From assembly GCF_000013865.1 (NCBI RefSeq), contig NC_007948.1, positions 4,889,001-4,953,000 on the forward strand: a DNA stretch of 64,000 nt. Direction: 5' to 3'. Made by a program: the position numbers and the translations under genes. Under the pieces are notes generated by a model. That model was given only the letters and a program-made list of their open reading frames with translations, did no database searches and had not been told where the DNA came from. This stretch comes from Polaromonas sp. JS666. GTDB lineage: Bacteria; Pseudomonadota; Gammaproteobacteria; Burkholderiales; Burkholderiaceae_C. This document shows, one piece after another, positions 7,911-16,416 of this stretch. Every line of letters starts with the position of its first letter. Within the stretch, counting starts at the first letter, position 1.

Positions 7911-9668
7911 CTACACAGCTTCAACAGGTTGCATAACCTTCGACTGCTTCGCCAGATTAAAGTCCCCCGTACCGGGGACCGGCTTGATAACCTTCAAACC
8001 TAGGGCGTGGACACGCCTGTGACAGATCGGATGTAACAGCACCCGATTGGAAAGAGCATCACTCCCTCCTAGCTGCCGATAGACGATATGGTGGTCGTCC
8101 ATGTTTTCCTCAGCCATGTCGATTTCTTGCTGACAGAGAGCGCATTTACCACCTTGGTCGAACCACAGAGAGGCCCTCTGAGCGCTCCAAATGGTTTCAC
8201 CCATCCTTCGTACTCGTAGTTTCTCTCCATCGGCGACCCAATCCGGGTGGAAGGGGTTGTAATCCCCCTTGACCTTGATGTGCCGGACAATTTTCATGTC
8301 CGACAGGCGATACAGCGGCAGCGGTATCCTTTCATCACCTCCGGAGGGGTCATCCTGCAAGCCCGCGAACTGTTTGCGTGAGCCACACTGTTTCCAGTAA
8401 TGTCCGTACACCCAGCCCGCCGTCTTGCGCGGGTGCGTCCGCATACCCCAGCGCATCAGTCTCCAATAAATCAGAGAATCCACTTTGCTGAAAATCTGCT
8501 TGGCAACCGTGCCCTTGTGGTACTGAGCCCAACCTTTGAGGATTGGGTTCAGGCGCTTTATCAACGTTTCTACTGGAACCTTCGATAGCGACCCAGCGAT
8601 TTCCTCCTTCACCTTGGCGTAGAACGCTTTCACGTTCTTCTGACTCGGCTTGATGAGTAGTTTCCCTCCGTATTTACGGAAGTTCCACCCTAGGAAGTCA
8701 AAACCTTGGTCAATGTGCACAATGCGCGTCTTTTCCGTGGACAGTGTCAACCCCCGCTCGCGCAAGAATTCAACAATCCAAGGTCGGACAGTGGTCTCAA
8801 GGAAGTCTTTTGAACTACCCGTCACCACGAAGTCATCTGCGTACCTTACCAAGTTCACCTTCACCTTTCCTGCCTGATTGACGCCCAGCTTTTCCCGGAG
8901 GAATTGCATGAGCCCCGTTTCCAGACCATTCAGGGTGATATTCGCTAATGCCGGCGAGATGACGCCGCCCTGCGGCGTACCGTCATCCGTGCGCTGGAGC
9001 TGACCCGCGTCAACGACTCCAGATTTCAACCACTTGCGCAGCATCACCTTGTCCATGTGGACGTGGTTCAGCAACCACTCATGGTTGATGTTGTCAAAGA
9101 ACCCCGCGATGTCCGCATCCAATACCCATTGGGCCGAAGCCTTTTTGGATAAGCATACAAACAACTGAGACCGCGCGTCATGTGTGGATCGTCCTTTCCG
9201 GAACCCATACGAGTTCGGATCGGACGCACATTCCACAGCCGGTTCCAGCGCAAGCAGATAAAGTGCTTGCATCGCTCGGTCCTTCATAGTCGGCATGCCC
9301 AGGGGGCGTTCCTTTCCGTCGGCCTTCGGGATATAGGCCCGCCTTAGGGGGCGAGCCCGATACCCTTTAGGGTTCAGACAACTGATCGCATTCCATTTCT
9401 TTGTTGGCGTGTCCCAAAGTACGCAATCGACGCCACTCGTTCGCTTCCCTTGGTTCTCCGTTACTCGCCTGACTGCCAATGCCTTGGCTTGCCAGGATCG
9501 GATGAGACTTCGTGTGAGTCTTGCAACTCGTCGGAAGCCCTTCTCCTGTTCTGCCTGCGCTATGCGCATCTGCGCCTTCCCGACGAACTCCATGACTAGC
9601 TTCCAATCAATCGAATGCCATTCACTTGGTCCGTCTGGAGACGCAGCATCGTTGCCGATGTGTTCCAT
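7911..9668 (-). CDS. ltrA: Group II intron reverse transcriptase/maturase with HNH endonuclease
   Basis: Intron-encoded protein that helps the RNA fold and splice and copies it into DNA target sites. The 585-residue protein has all parts in order: an RT-0/RT domain (RRAYIPKADGKERPLGMPTM, then DADIAGFFDNI), TPQGGVISPALANI, the catalytic YADD in LVRYADDFVVTG, and LGWNFRKYGG. The maturase/thumb domain X follows (LNPILKGWAQYHKG). At the C terminus is an H-N-H nuclease with zinc-binding cysteines (CALCQQEI, then DDHHIVYRQLGG, then HPICHRRVHALG). The start at 9668 has a GGAG ribosome site. No frameshift or missing catalytic residue is visible. Confidence 0.95.
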   Translation of the reverse strand: MEHIGNDAASPDGPSEWHSIDWKLVMEFVGKAQMRIAQAEQEKGFRRVARLTRSLIRSWQAKALAVRRVTENQGKRTSGVDCVLWDTPTKKWNAISCLNPKGYRARPLRRAYIPKADGKERPLGMPTMKDRAMQALYLLALEPAVECASDPNSYGFRKGRSTHDARSQLFVCLSKKASAQWVLDADIAGFFDNINHEWLLNHVHMDKVMLRKWLKSGVVDAGQLQRTDDGTPQGGVISPALANITLNGLETGLMQFLREKLGVNQAGKVKVNLVRYADDFVVTGSSKDFLETTVRPWIVEFLRERGLTLSTEKTRIVHIDQGFDFLGWNFRKYGGKLLIKPSQKNVKAFYAKVKEEIAGSLSKVPVETLIKRLNPILKGWAQYHKGTVAKQIFSKVDSLIYWRLMRWGMRTHPRKTAGWVYGHYWKQCGSRKQFAGLQDDPSGGDERIPLPLYRLSDMKIVRHIKVKGDYNPFHPDWVADGEKLRVRRMGETIWSAQRASLWFDQGGKCALCQQEIDMAEENMDDHHIVYRQLGGSDALSNRVLLHPICHRRVHALGLKVIKPVPGTGDFNLAKQSKVMQPVEAV

Positions 9669-10640
9669 ACCTTCTCCAGTTTGGTTTGACCCATTGAAGA
9701 TGGCACTGACCCAGAGGGTCAGATACCCTCTGGGTCATTGATAAGTCGCAACGGCTTTACGCTGTCGCACCTGAGGCAAGTCTGCTCGCTTTCGCTTAGG
9801 CATGACCTATCCGATCCATTACAGACCGGCATTCGCTTTTTGCCTCTTCCTTTACCCCCTCCACCATGGCCTTTGATTGCTCGCGGGTTGCCAGCCCCTT
9901 GCGGGGCTGGCGGTGAGTGGGGCTTACCTCGTTTCCCTCTGTGCCCAGTCTGGTGGCTACCAGACCGACGGGGTTAGGGACTCTCTATCCGCCGGAAGTC
10001 GTTTTGGGAACGATGCGAAGTCCATGACATGCGCATCCTGACTCCGTGCCTTTTGGCCGCAGCTCCTCCTTTGCGGGAGAGACAAGCGTAAGCTGCTCAA
10101 TAGTCACGACGGTTCAAACGAGAGTTCACATTACATTTCCCATACCCTGTACCTTCGCGTCTCCGCACAGTCTTGTTCTGTGAGTCGGCCAAGCTCGCGC
10201 ATGACCTGTGTGCCGGGGCACGGGACGTTTAACCACAGCTCCGCACCCCCCGATTACTCAGGACGCACGTGTGGTGAAGGTCACCCCGTTCCAGGGGTGG
10301 TTTTGGTGGAAAACAAGACACAGAGAGCGGTTACGCTCCCCTACCAGTACAACCTGCTACAGATAAATTTGCAGCAAGAGGTAACAAGGCCTTTCCTTAC
10401 GGAAATATGTCTCTAATTGGCGACGAATTGCATCCCTTGGGAACGCAATTCACCATTCCCGCGCCCTGAGGGAGCGGGCTGGAGCAGCCAAATAGAGCCA
10501 TTTGGCTGCTACAAAGTTAACCCCTTTTGAGGGGGGCAGGATGGGACCTCCGGAGAGGGAAACCATCCACTGATAAAGACGATCACACGGATCGAATGAA
10601 GCGACTTCGAGTCGCACCATGGGCTTATTGTAAGAAGTGT

Positions 10641-10742
10641 GGCCCCCACGTTCGCTCTACTAGCGTGTAGCTCTCTGCCCCCCGAGGGGGCCGCTGCGCC
10701 TGCGGCCCGGCTAAGCCGGTTCCGCGGCCCCGGCTGGGTTGG
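10641..10742. repeat. Dispersed GC-rich palindromic repeat, copy 2
   Basis: Same family as the copy near 1.8 kb, here in the opposite orientation (starts GGCCCCCACG, ends CGGCCCCGGCTGGGTT). It lies just upstream of the first pyrF start copy and so forms part of the pyrF 5' exon or its promoter region. The rest of the 281-base gap between the intron and the next gene shows nothing else. Confidence 0.8.
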
Positions 10743-10898
10743 AGAGCTGCCACTTCCGGCTAGTAGGGCCTCCACCCCGATTCGCTTCGCGGAGCAGAAC
10801 CACAGGCGCCCAGCACGTCTGCACACAAACCGGGACAATCCACACCCACCCATCCGACGTTCCTCAGCGCCGGCCCTCCAGTACACCGGCGCATCCGC

Positions 10899-11795
10899 AT
10901 GCAACTCAATCGCCAGCAGCTCCTGCTCCTTTGCCTCCTGACGCTCGCCTGGGGCCTGAACTGGCCCGTGATGAAAGTGGGCGTGGCCGACTTTCCTCCG
11001 TTGACGTTTCGCGCCATCTCGCTGTGGCTGGGCATCCCGGTGCTGGGCCTGGCCATGGTGCACCTGAGAGTTCCTTTTCTGATACCGAAAGGCAACTACC
11101 GCGAGCTGTTCTGGCTGGCGTTTACCAACATGTTCGTCTGGCATGCGCTGATCATCCTGGCGGTGAAAAACCTGAGCAGCGGTCGCGCCGCGATCCTGGG
11201 CTACACCATGCCGATTTTCTCGGCGCTGCTGGGCGCCTGTTTTTTTGGCGCACGCCTGAAGGCGCGCCACTGGCTAGGTGTGGCGGCCGCCGCCCTCGGC
11301 GTGGCCCTGCTGCTGTGGACCGAGCTGACCCTCCTGTCGGGCCGGCCGCTGGGGGTGTTGTGCGCGCTGGTGGCCGCCGCCGTGTGGGCCTTCGGCACGC
11401 AGCAGCTGCGCAACACCACGATCGCGGTCGCCACCCTGACCCTTTCGTTCTGGATGACCGTGATGACAGCCGTGGTGATGACGGCCCTGGGCCTGGCGTT
11501 TGAACAGGCGCAGTGGCGGGCGCCGTCGCCGCAGACCTGGGCGGCGATTGCCTACAACGCCGTGCTGATATTCGGTTTTGCCCACGCCGCCTGGTTCACG
11601 CTGGCGCGTGCCCTGCCGCCGGTCGCGTCCAGCCTGAGCGTGATGATGATTCCCGTCCTGGGCGTTTTCTCGGGGGCGCTGGGCTTGGGCGAAGTGCTGC
11701 ACTGGCAGGATTGGACTGCCGTGGTCTTGATGGTGGTCGCCATCGCGTCGGTGCTGGTACCCGGCCGCTCGTCCGAAGCCGAAAAAGCAGGCTGA
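10899..11795 (+). CDS. EamA/DMT-family membrane transporter
   Basis: Probable exporter of the drug/metabolite transporter superfamily in the inner membrane. The 298-residue protein is built of two EamA halves with about ten hydrophobic segments, the first being LLLLCLLTLAWGLNWPVMKVG, whose WGLNW motif is typical. Further typical stretches are GYTMPIFSALLGACFFGARL at the end of repeat 1 and SLSVMMIPVLGVFSGALGLGE in repeat 2. The start is the first ATG giving a charged N terminus (MQLNRQQ). It is convergent with the uracil-DNA glycosylase-like gene, with a 4-base gap. The substrate is unknown. Confidence 0.88.
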   Translation: MQLNRQQLLLLCLLTLAWGLNWPVMKVGVADFPPLTFRAISLWLGIPVLGLAMVHLRVPFLIPKGNYRELFWLAFTNMFVWHALIILAVKNLSSGRAAILGYTMPIFSALLGACFFGARLKARHWLGVAAAALGVALLLWTELTLLSGRPLGVLCALVAAAVWAFGTQQLRNTTIAVATLTLSFWMTVMTAVVMTALGLAFEQAQWRAPSPQTWAAIAYNAVLIFGFAHAAWFTLARALPPVASSLSVMMIPVLGVFSGALGLGEVLHWQDWTAVVLMVVAIASVLVPGRSSEAEKAG

Positions 11796-11799
11796 GAAA

Positions 11800-12582
11800 T
11801 CAGTTGTCAGGGGATGCCGAACTGCGGGCCAGGCGCATGGCCAGGCACAGGTCTTCCCAGGCCTTGGCTTTGTCGGCCGGGTTGCGCAGCAGGTAGGTGG
11901 CGTCGTAGGTCACGACGGTGTTCGCACCGAGCACGCTGTGTACCTGGCCCCGGAGCCGGCCCAGGGGCTCGGTGGACTGCAACACCGCCTGCGCCGCCAG
12001 GCGGCCCATCACCAGCACCACGTCGGGCAGCGCATGGGCAGCCAGATCCGCCAGCGCCGCCTGCAGGCCGGCCGCCGCCGAGCCGGAGGCCGCCAGCCGG
12101 ACCAGCGGCGCCAGCAACACGACGCCGGCCTGGTTCAAGCGGGCCGCGCGCAGCATGTTGTCGAGCAGCTTGCCAGCATCGCCGAGGAAGGGGCTGAAGG
12201 GCTCGGCCTGCAGGGCCGCGGCTGGCGTTTCGGCGAGCACCAGCCAGCGTGCGCCATGCGCCTGGGCTCCTTCCGCGTACAGCGCCTGCGCGGCGCCGAC
12301 GCGCCAGCCCACCGGCCCGCCGCCCGGCTGCGCCTCGGCCCGGGGCGCTGAGGGCGCTTGGGGTGCTTGCGCAGGCACGGGGCGCTCTCGCACCGCAACC
12401 GGCCTGTTTTCAGGGAAATGAACCGCAGCCCCCGCCAACCCGGCACCAGGGACTACCGCATCCATGGCAGATTCGACCTCGGCTTGCACCGTTACGGGCC
12501 GGTCTGGCGCTTGCGGCAGCCAGACCCGCACCCCCATTTCGCGCAGCATGGCGCGCTGGCGTTTGTCGAGGGTCAGGCTCAT
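11800..12582 (-). CDS. Uracil-DNA glycosylase superfamily protein (degenerate)
   Basis: Position and C-terminal region fit the uracil-DNA glycosylase-like protein that follows rimI in many Burkholderiales. The 260-residue protein begins MSLTLDKRQRAMLREMGVRVW (ATG at 12582 with CCTCC upstream but no strong GGAG; the open frame extends nine codons further). An Ala/Pro-rich linker follows. The C-terminal half has ALPDVVLVMGRLAAQAVL, LGRLRGQVHSV and VVTYDATYLLRNPADKAKAW, which match the order of the UDG family 4/5 fold (MG, LR, HP-like). However, the iron-sulfur cysteines and the usual GEAPG motif are missing. Repair activity is therefore doubtful and the assignment is partly by context. Confidence 0.65.
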   Translation of the reverse strand: MSLTLDKRQRAMLREMGVRVWLPQAPDRPVTVQAEVESAMDAVVPGAGLAGAAVHFPENRPVAVRERPVPAQAPQAPSAPRAEAQPGGGPVGWRVGAAQALYAEGAQAHGARWLVLAETPAAALQAEPFSPFLGDAGKLLDNMLRAARLNQAGVVLLAPLVRLAASGSAAAGLQAALADLAAHALPDVVLVMGRLAAQAVLQSTEPLGRLRGQVHSVLGANTVVTYDATYLLRNPADKAKAWEDLCLAMRLARSSASPDN

Positions 12583-12605
12583 TGGAGGGCTTTCACCATG
12601 AGGAC

Positions 12606-13109
12606 TCACAGCGCCAGACTCATGACAATGGCGTCTTCGCGCCGCGCCGCGCCGGCCGGGTAGTAGTTGCGACGCGTGCCGACATGGCGAAAACCATAGC
12701 GTTCATAAACGGCCTGGGCGCGCACGTTGCTCATGCGCACTTCCAGCCACAGCCACTGCGCGCCCTGCCCGCGCGACCACAGGGCCAGCGCGTCCAGCAT
12801 GACCTGCGCCCACCCCTGGCGCTGATGGGCTGGGGCCACGGTGATGTTGAGCAGATGCACCTCGTCCACACCCTTCATGGCCACAAAATAGCCCAGCAAC
12901 TCGTTGTACGGGGGGCCACCGGCAGTCGGGCCCGCGTGGTTGCCGCCCGTCAGCAGCTGCGCCTGGTAGCCGGCCTTGAGCGAATCGGCGAAATTGCCCT
13001 GCGTCCACGGATGCTCGTAGGCGCTTTGCTCCACCCGCACGACCGCCTCCAGCCACGCGGGTGTCATGGCTTCGAACTGGGCTTCGAGGGGTTTGAAAAC
13101 AGCGTTCAT
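12606..13109 (-). CDS. rimI: Ribosomal protein S18-alanine N-acetyltransferase RimI
   Basis: GNAT acetyltransferase that modifies the N terminus of ribosomal protein S18. I chose ATG 13109 (MNAVFKPLEAQFEAMTPAW); an upstream in-frame extension overlaps tsaB and is not supported. The acetyl-CoA binding motif A is seen in LLNITVAPAHQRQGWAQVML (Q/R-x-x-G-x-A type). The C-terminal family motif NVRAQAVYERYGFRHVGTRRNYY follows. 167 residues. It lies 19 bases downstream of tsaB and 23 bases upstream of the glycosylase-like gene, in one probable operon. Confidence 0.93.
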   Translation of the reverse strand: MNAVFKPLEAQFEAMTPAWLEAVVRVEQSAYEHPWTQGNFADSLKAGYQAQLLTGGNHAGPTAGGPPYNELLGYFVAMKGVDEVHLLNITVAPAHQRQGWAQVMLDALALWSRGQGAQWLWLEVRMSNVRAQAVYERYGFRHVGTRRNYYPAGAARREDAIVMSLAL

Positions 13110-13128
13110 GGAAGGATGGCCAGCGGCT

Positions 13129-13911
13129 TCAGGCGGAGTTGGCGGCCGACAGGGCTGCAAGCGCCGCCCGGGCCTTGACCTCGGCCCGTTCGTCGGTGGT
13201 CAGCGCTACTTTATCGCGAACATAGATCGGCAGGGCCCCGGCCGCGTCCACGCAATACCCGGCGGCGGCCAAGGCCGGGGCCAGGCGCAGCATGGCGGTG
13301 GCGGTGGGCAGGGCCTCCAGCCGGGTGAGCGACGCGAGCCCCATAGGCAGACGGTCGGCATACACGCCGAACACATTCCCGACCCACAAGCCGGCGCCCG
13401 GCTCCAGCACCAGGTTTTCCGGCCGTACCAGTTCACAGTCGCCCAAGGGCGCGCAGGCGTCACCCCGGAACTCATAGCGTTGCACATACATTTCATCCAT
13501 GCGTGCATCGAGCAGCGCCGTCACTCGCAGGATAGAGGACGCGCCAGGAGGGTTGCCGGCAGCCTGATGCCGCTGGAAGCGGGCCTCCTCCGCCACGGCC
13601 ATCAGCGTGTCGATGGGCAAGACCGGAATACCGGCCCCGCCGTTGGCGCCAAACGCCAGGCCTTGCGCCACCGCGCAGGCCGTACGCAAGCCGGTGAACG
13701 AGCCGGGGCCGCGACCAAACGCAATCGCATCCAGCTGGCCCAGCGCCAGGCCCGCATCGGCCAGCAGGGCCAGGATCGCAGGAATCAGGGTGGCCGAGGC
13801 CTGTGCGCCACCCGCGCCACTGTGCTGCCAGACGCGCACGCCGTCCGTCAGCGCAATCGACATGCGATCGGTGCTGGTGTCAAACGCGAGGAATTTCCGG
13901 ATTTCAGGCAT
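13129..13911 (-). CDS. tsaB: tRNA threonylcarbamoyladenosine biosynthesis protein TsaB
   Basis: Partner of TsaD in the complex that transfers threonylcarbamoyl to A37 of ANN-decoding tRNAs. ATG 13911 gives MPEIRKFLAFDTSTDRMSIAL, the ASKHA-fold start with the FDTST motif. The typical segment AIAFGRGPGSFTGLRTACAVAQGLAFG follows at about residue 70. 260 residues. It heads the tsaB-rimI-glycosylase operon. The other t6A gene, tsaC, is also in this window at 16.4-17.4 kb. Confidence 0.94.
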   Translation of the reverse strand: MPEIRKFLAFDTSTDRMSIALTDGVRVWQHSGAGGAQASATLIPAILALLADAGLALGQLDAIAFGRGPGSFTGLRTACAVAQGLAFGANGGAGIPVLPIDTLMAVAEEARFQRHQAAGNPPGASSILRVTALLDARMDEMYVQRYEFRGDACAPLGDCELVRPENLVLEPGAGLWVGNVFGVYADRLPMGLASLTRLEALPTATAMLRLAPALAAAGYCVDAAGALPIYVRDKVALTTDERAEVKARAALAALSAANSA

Positions 13912-13947
13912 CAGGCAAGGCCCAGAGCCAAATATTGGGGGCAAAAG

Positions 13948-13966
13948 TAGCTATCAAAATCATAGT
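13948..13966. repeat. Short AT-rich palindromic repeat (second repeat family)
   Basis: AGCTATCAAAATCATAGTT in the divergent tsaB/dacB intergenic region, related to the repeats at 6923, 19918 and 45729. Confidence 0.5.
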
Positions 13967-14107
13967 TAATATCGTTGCGCCTGTTCGGCCCTGGCACCTG
14001 CCAGCCTGGTTGGCAGGCCGCCGTCGGCGAACACGCATCCGTTGATTATCCGGCCTGGCGGCCCACCCGGGGTTTTGCAGGGTCGGACCAACGCAGATAA
14101 TCACCCC

Positions 14108-15625
14108 ATGCTTTTCCACTCACCCCGCGCCCGCTTGAAGGCGCACCTGGCCGCCGGCCTGCTGGCCGGGCTGATCAGTCTGACAAGCATCCCGGCCGCC
14201 GCCCAGACAGCGGCCCAGGCCCTGCCCCCCGAAGTGGCGGCCCTGCTGGCGCAAGCCAGGGTGCCGCGCGACGCACTGGCCGCCGTGGTGGTGGACGCCG
14301 CACCGGCCCTGAATGGCCAGTCCGCCCCCCTGCTGAGCTGGCGCGCCAGCGCCGCCATGAACCCGGCCTCGGTCATGAAGCTGGTGACCACTTACGCCGC
14401 CCTGGAGCTGCTGGGCCCGTCATTCACCTGGAACACACCGGTGTATGTCGACGGCACCGTCGCGGATGGTGTGCTGCAGGGCAACCTCATCATTCAGGGC
14501 AGGGGCGACCCCAAGCTGGTGCTGGAGCGGCTGTGGCTGCTGCTGCGCCGGGTGCAGGGCCTGGGCATCAAGAGCATCACCGGCGACATCCTGCTGGACC
14601 GCAGCGCGTTTGCCCTCACCGCGCAAAACTCGGGCGACTTTGACGGCGAACCGCTGCGGCCCTACAACGCGGCGCCCGATGCGCTGCTGATCAACTACAA
14701 ATCGGTGGTGATGACCTTTGCGCCCCATCCCGGCAGCGGCATCGCCAGCGTGAGCTTTGAGCCGCCCCTGGCCAATGTGCAGATGCAGGCCAGCGTGCCG
14801 CTGTCGGCGGGCCAGGGTGCAGGCGCTTCGCTGCTGGAGTGCGGCGACTACCGGGGACGGCTGAAAGCCGACTTCAGCGACCCGTTTCGCATCACCTTCA
14901 GCGGTAGCTACCCGGCAGGCTGCGGCGAAAAGGTCTGGCCCGTGGCCTACATCGACCCGACGAGTTATGCGGAGCGGGCCGTGGCGGGCCTGTGGCAGGA
15001 CATGGGCGGGCGCCTGGGCGGCCGGGTCCGCGAGGGCCGCGCGCCCCTGGGCGTGAAGCCGGCCTTCGAGGTGGTGTCGCCGACGCTGGCCGAGGTGATT
15101 CGCGACATCAACAAATACAGCAACAACGTGATGGCGCAGCAGCTGTTCCTGACCCTGAGCCTGGTGCCGGGCCAGCCACGCCCGGGTGGCCTGGACGATG
15201 CGGCCAGCAATGAGGCCTCGCGCGAGGTGGTGCGCAGCTGGTGGCGCGAGCGCCTGGGCGAACAGGACATGCCGGTGCTGGACAACGGCTCAGGCCTGTC
15301 GCGGCTGGAGCGTGCCACTCCGCAGGGGCTGGCGCGGCTGCTGCAGACCGCCTATGTCTCGGGCGCCATGCCGGAGCTGATGGCCTCGCTGCCGATCAGC
15401 GGCGTGGACGGCACGCTCCGGCGCAGCAAATCGCGCATGTCGCAGGGCTGGGCTCACCTGAAATCCGGCTCCCTGCGCGACGCCAATGCGCTGGCCGGCT
15501 ATGTGCACACGCCAAGCGGCCGGCGCCTGGTGGTGGTGGCCATCGTCAACCATCCGAATGCGCCGGCAGCGCGGCCCGCCCTGGAAGCGCTGGTGAACTG
15601 GGCGCTGAAGGAGGGCAGCAAATGA
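14108..15625 (+). CDS. dacB: D-alanyl-D-alanine carboxypeptidase/endopeptidase (PBP4, DacB)
   Basis: Periplasmic penicillin-binding protein of class C that trims and opens peptidoglycan cross-links. ATG 14108 gives MLFHSPRARLKAHLAAGLLAG followed by a signal peptide with likely cleavage after AAAQ. The three active-site motifs are present: SVMK (SxxK) in MNPASVMKLVTTYAALE, SNN (SxN) in NKYSNNVMAQQLF, and KSG (KTG-type) in HLKSGSLRDANALAGY. Between the first two is the large insertion typical of the PBP4 family. 505 residues. Its stop overlaps the start of the next gene (ATGA). Confidence 0.94.
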   Translation: MLFHSPRARLKAHLAAGLLAGLISLTSIPAAAQTAAQALPPEVAALLAQARVPRDALAAVVVDAAPALNGQSAPLLSWRASAAMNPASVMKLVTTYAALELLGPSFTWNTPVYVDGTVADGVLQGNLIIQGRGDPKLVLERLWLLLRRVQGLGIKSITGDILLDRSAFALTAQNSGDFDGEPLRPYNAAPDALLINYKSVVMTFAPHPGSGIASVSFEPPLANVQMQASVPLSAGQGAGASLLECGDYRGRLKADFSDPFRITFSGSYPAGCGEKVWPVAYIDPTSYAERAVAGLWQDMGGRLGGRVREGRAPLGVKPAFEVVSPTLAEVIRDINKYSNNVMAQQLFLTLSLVPGQPRPGGLDDAASNEASREVVRSWWRERLGEQDMPVLDNGSGLSRLERATPQGLARLLQTAYVSGAMPELMASLPISGVDGTLRRSKSRMSQGWAHLKSGSLRDANALAGYVHTPSGRRLVVVAIVNHPNAPAARPALEALVNWALKEGSK

Positions 15626-15897
15626 GCCTGCCGATCGACCTGACCGACCTGGTGGGCACGCTGGCCGCCTGCCTGACCACCCTGAGCTTTTTGCCGCAGG
15701 CCTGGCTCACCTTCAAGACGCGCGACGTACGGGGCGTCTCACTGGGCATGTACAGCGTTTTTGCGATCGGGGTGGCCCTGTGGCTGGCCTACGGCCTGCT
15801 GCTGCGCGCTTGGCCCATCGTGATCGCCAATGCGGCGACGCTGGCCCTGGCGCTGGCCATCCTCGGCATGAAACTAAGGTACCGCCGGAACCCTTGA
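15622..15897 (+). CDS. SemiSWEET-type sugar transporter
   Basis: Small membrane protein of the SemiSWEET/PQ-loop family, which forms dimers that carry sugars across the inner membrane. The 91-residue protein has three hydrophobic helices and the PQ motif in TTLSFLPQAWLTFKTRDVRGVSL, followed by MYSVFAIGVALWLAYGLLL, a strong match to the single three-helix repeat. Its ATG overlaps the dacB stop as ATGA, so it is probably translated by coupling. The ORF extends further upstream, but only inside dacB in another frame. Confidence 0.88.
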   Translation: MSLPIDLTDLVGTLAACLTTLSFLPQAWLTFKTRDVRGVSLGMYSVFAIGVALWLAYGLLLRAWPIVIANAATLALALAILGMKLRYRRNP

Positions 15898-16053
15898 AGT
15901 TATTCCAGCCTGGTGTGGACAAGCCTGTTGATGACCGGCGCACAAGCAGGTCACAATGCCATTTGGCGCGGGTCGCGCCTGTGCTGCCTGAATTTCGGGC
16001 AGTCGGCGGACCTGCGAATCCGGCAAGGTCCCAGCTTATTCCAGGAGGCCAGG

Positions 16054-16404
16054 ATGCCGCTTGACACGCAAACCGGAATACAGGGCGCGACGCCCTACTG
16101 CATCGTGCTGACCACCACGGCCGACCTGGCGCAGGCCGAAACCCTGGCCCGCCAGATCGTCGAGGCGCGGCTGGGCGCCTGCGTCCAGCTTCAGCCGATC
16201 GAGAGCTTCTATGTGTGGAAGGATGAGCTGTGCCGATCACCCGAATACCGGCTGTCCATCAAGACGCGCCAAGACAGGTTCGAGGCGCTGGCGCAGTTCA
16301 TCCGCGCGCACCATGGCAATGAAACGCCCGAGATCGTGCAGATCCCCATCACCGCAGGCTCCACCGACTACCTGCAATGGGTGGACGCGGGGACGCAGGA
16401 GTAG
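16054..16404 (+). CDS. cutA: Divalent-cation tolerance protein CutA
   Basis: Small trimeric cytoplasmic protein linked to copper and other metal tolerance; its molecular role is unsettled. The ATG at 16054 follows the ribosome site CCAGGAGGCCAGG. The protein (116 residues) shows the CutA1 core CIVLTTTADLAQAETLARQIVEARLGACVQ, then IESFYVWKDEL, SPEYRLSIKT and ETPEIVQIPITAGSTDYLQW. Each of these is diagnostic for the family. It stands alone, converging on tsaC with a 12-base gap. Confidence 0.95.
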   Translation: MPLDTQTGIQGATPYCIVLTTTADLAQAETLARQIVEARLGACVQLQPIESFYVWKDELCRSPEYRLSIKTRQDRFEALAQFIRAHHGNETPEIVQIPITAGSTDYLQWVDAGTQE

Positions 16405-16416
16405 GTCCGTGCTCCT

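Larger units (their letters stand above)
7826..10617 (-). mobile_element. Complete group II intron (RT-maturase-HNH type)
   Basis: Self-splicing ribozyme and retroelement of about 2.8 kb. The 5' end is placed at GTGCGAC (10617), the canonical group II start. The 3' end is placed after CCCTAC at 7826, with an uncertainty of two bases. Just before it are a 34-base domain V (7862-7895, GAGCCGTGTGCGG ... GCTCGGTTC) and a domain VI hairpin with GAGA loop. The maturase gene ends 15 bases before domain V, as expected for an ORF in domain IV, and about 950 bases of ribozyme precede it. A candidate EBS1 (complement of 10139-10144, UAUGGG) could pair with the last six exon bases CCCATG. Ends and ORF are intact, so it may be active. 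Confidence 0.9.
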
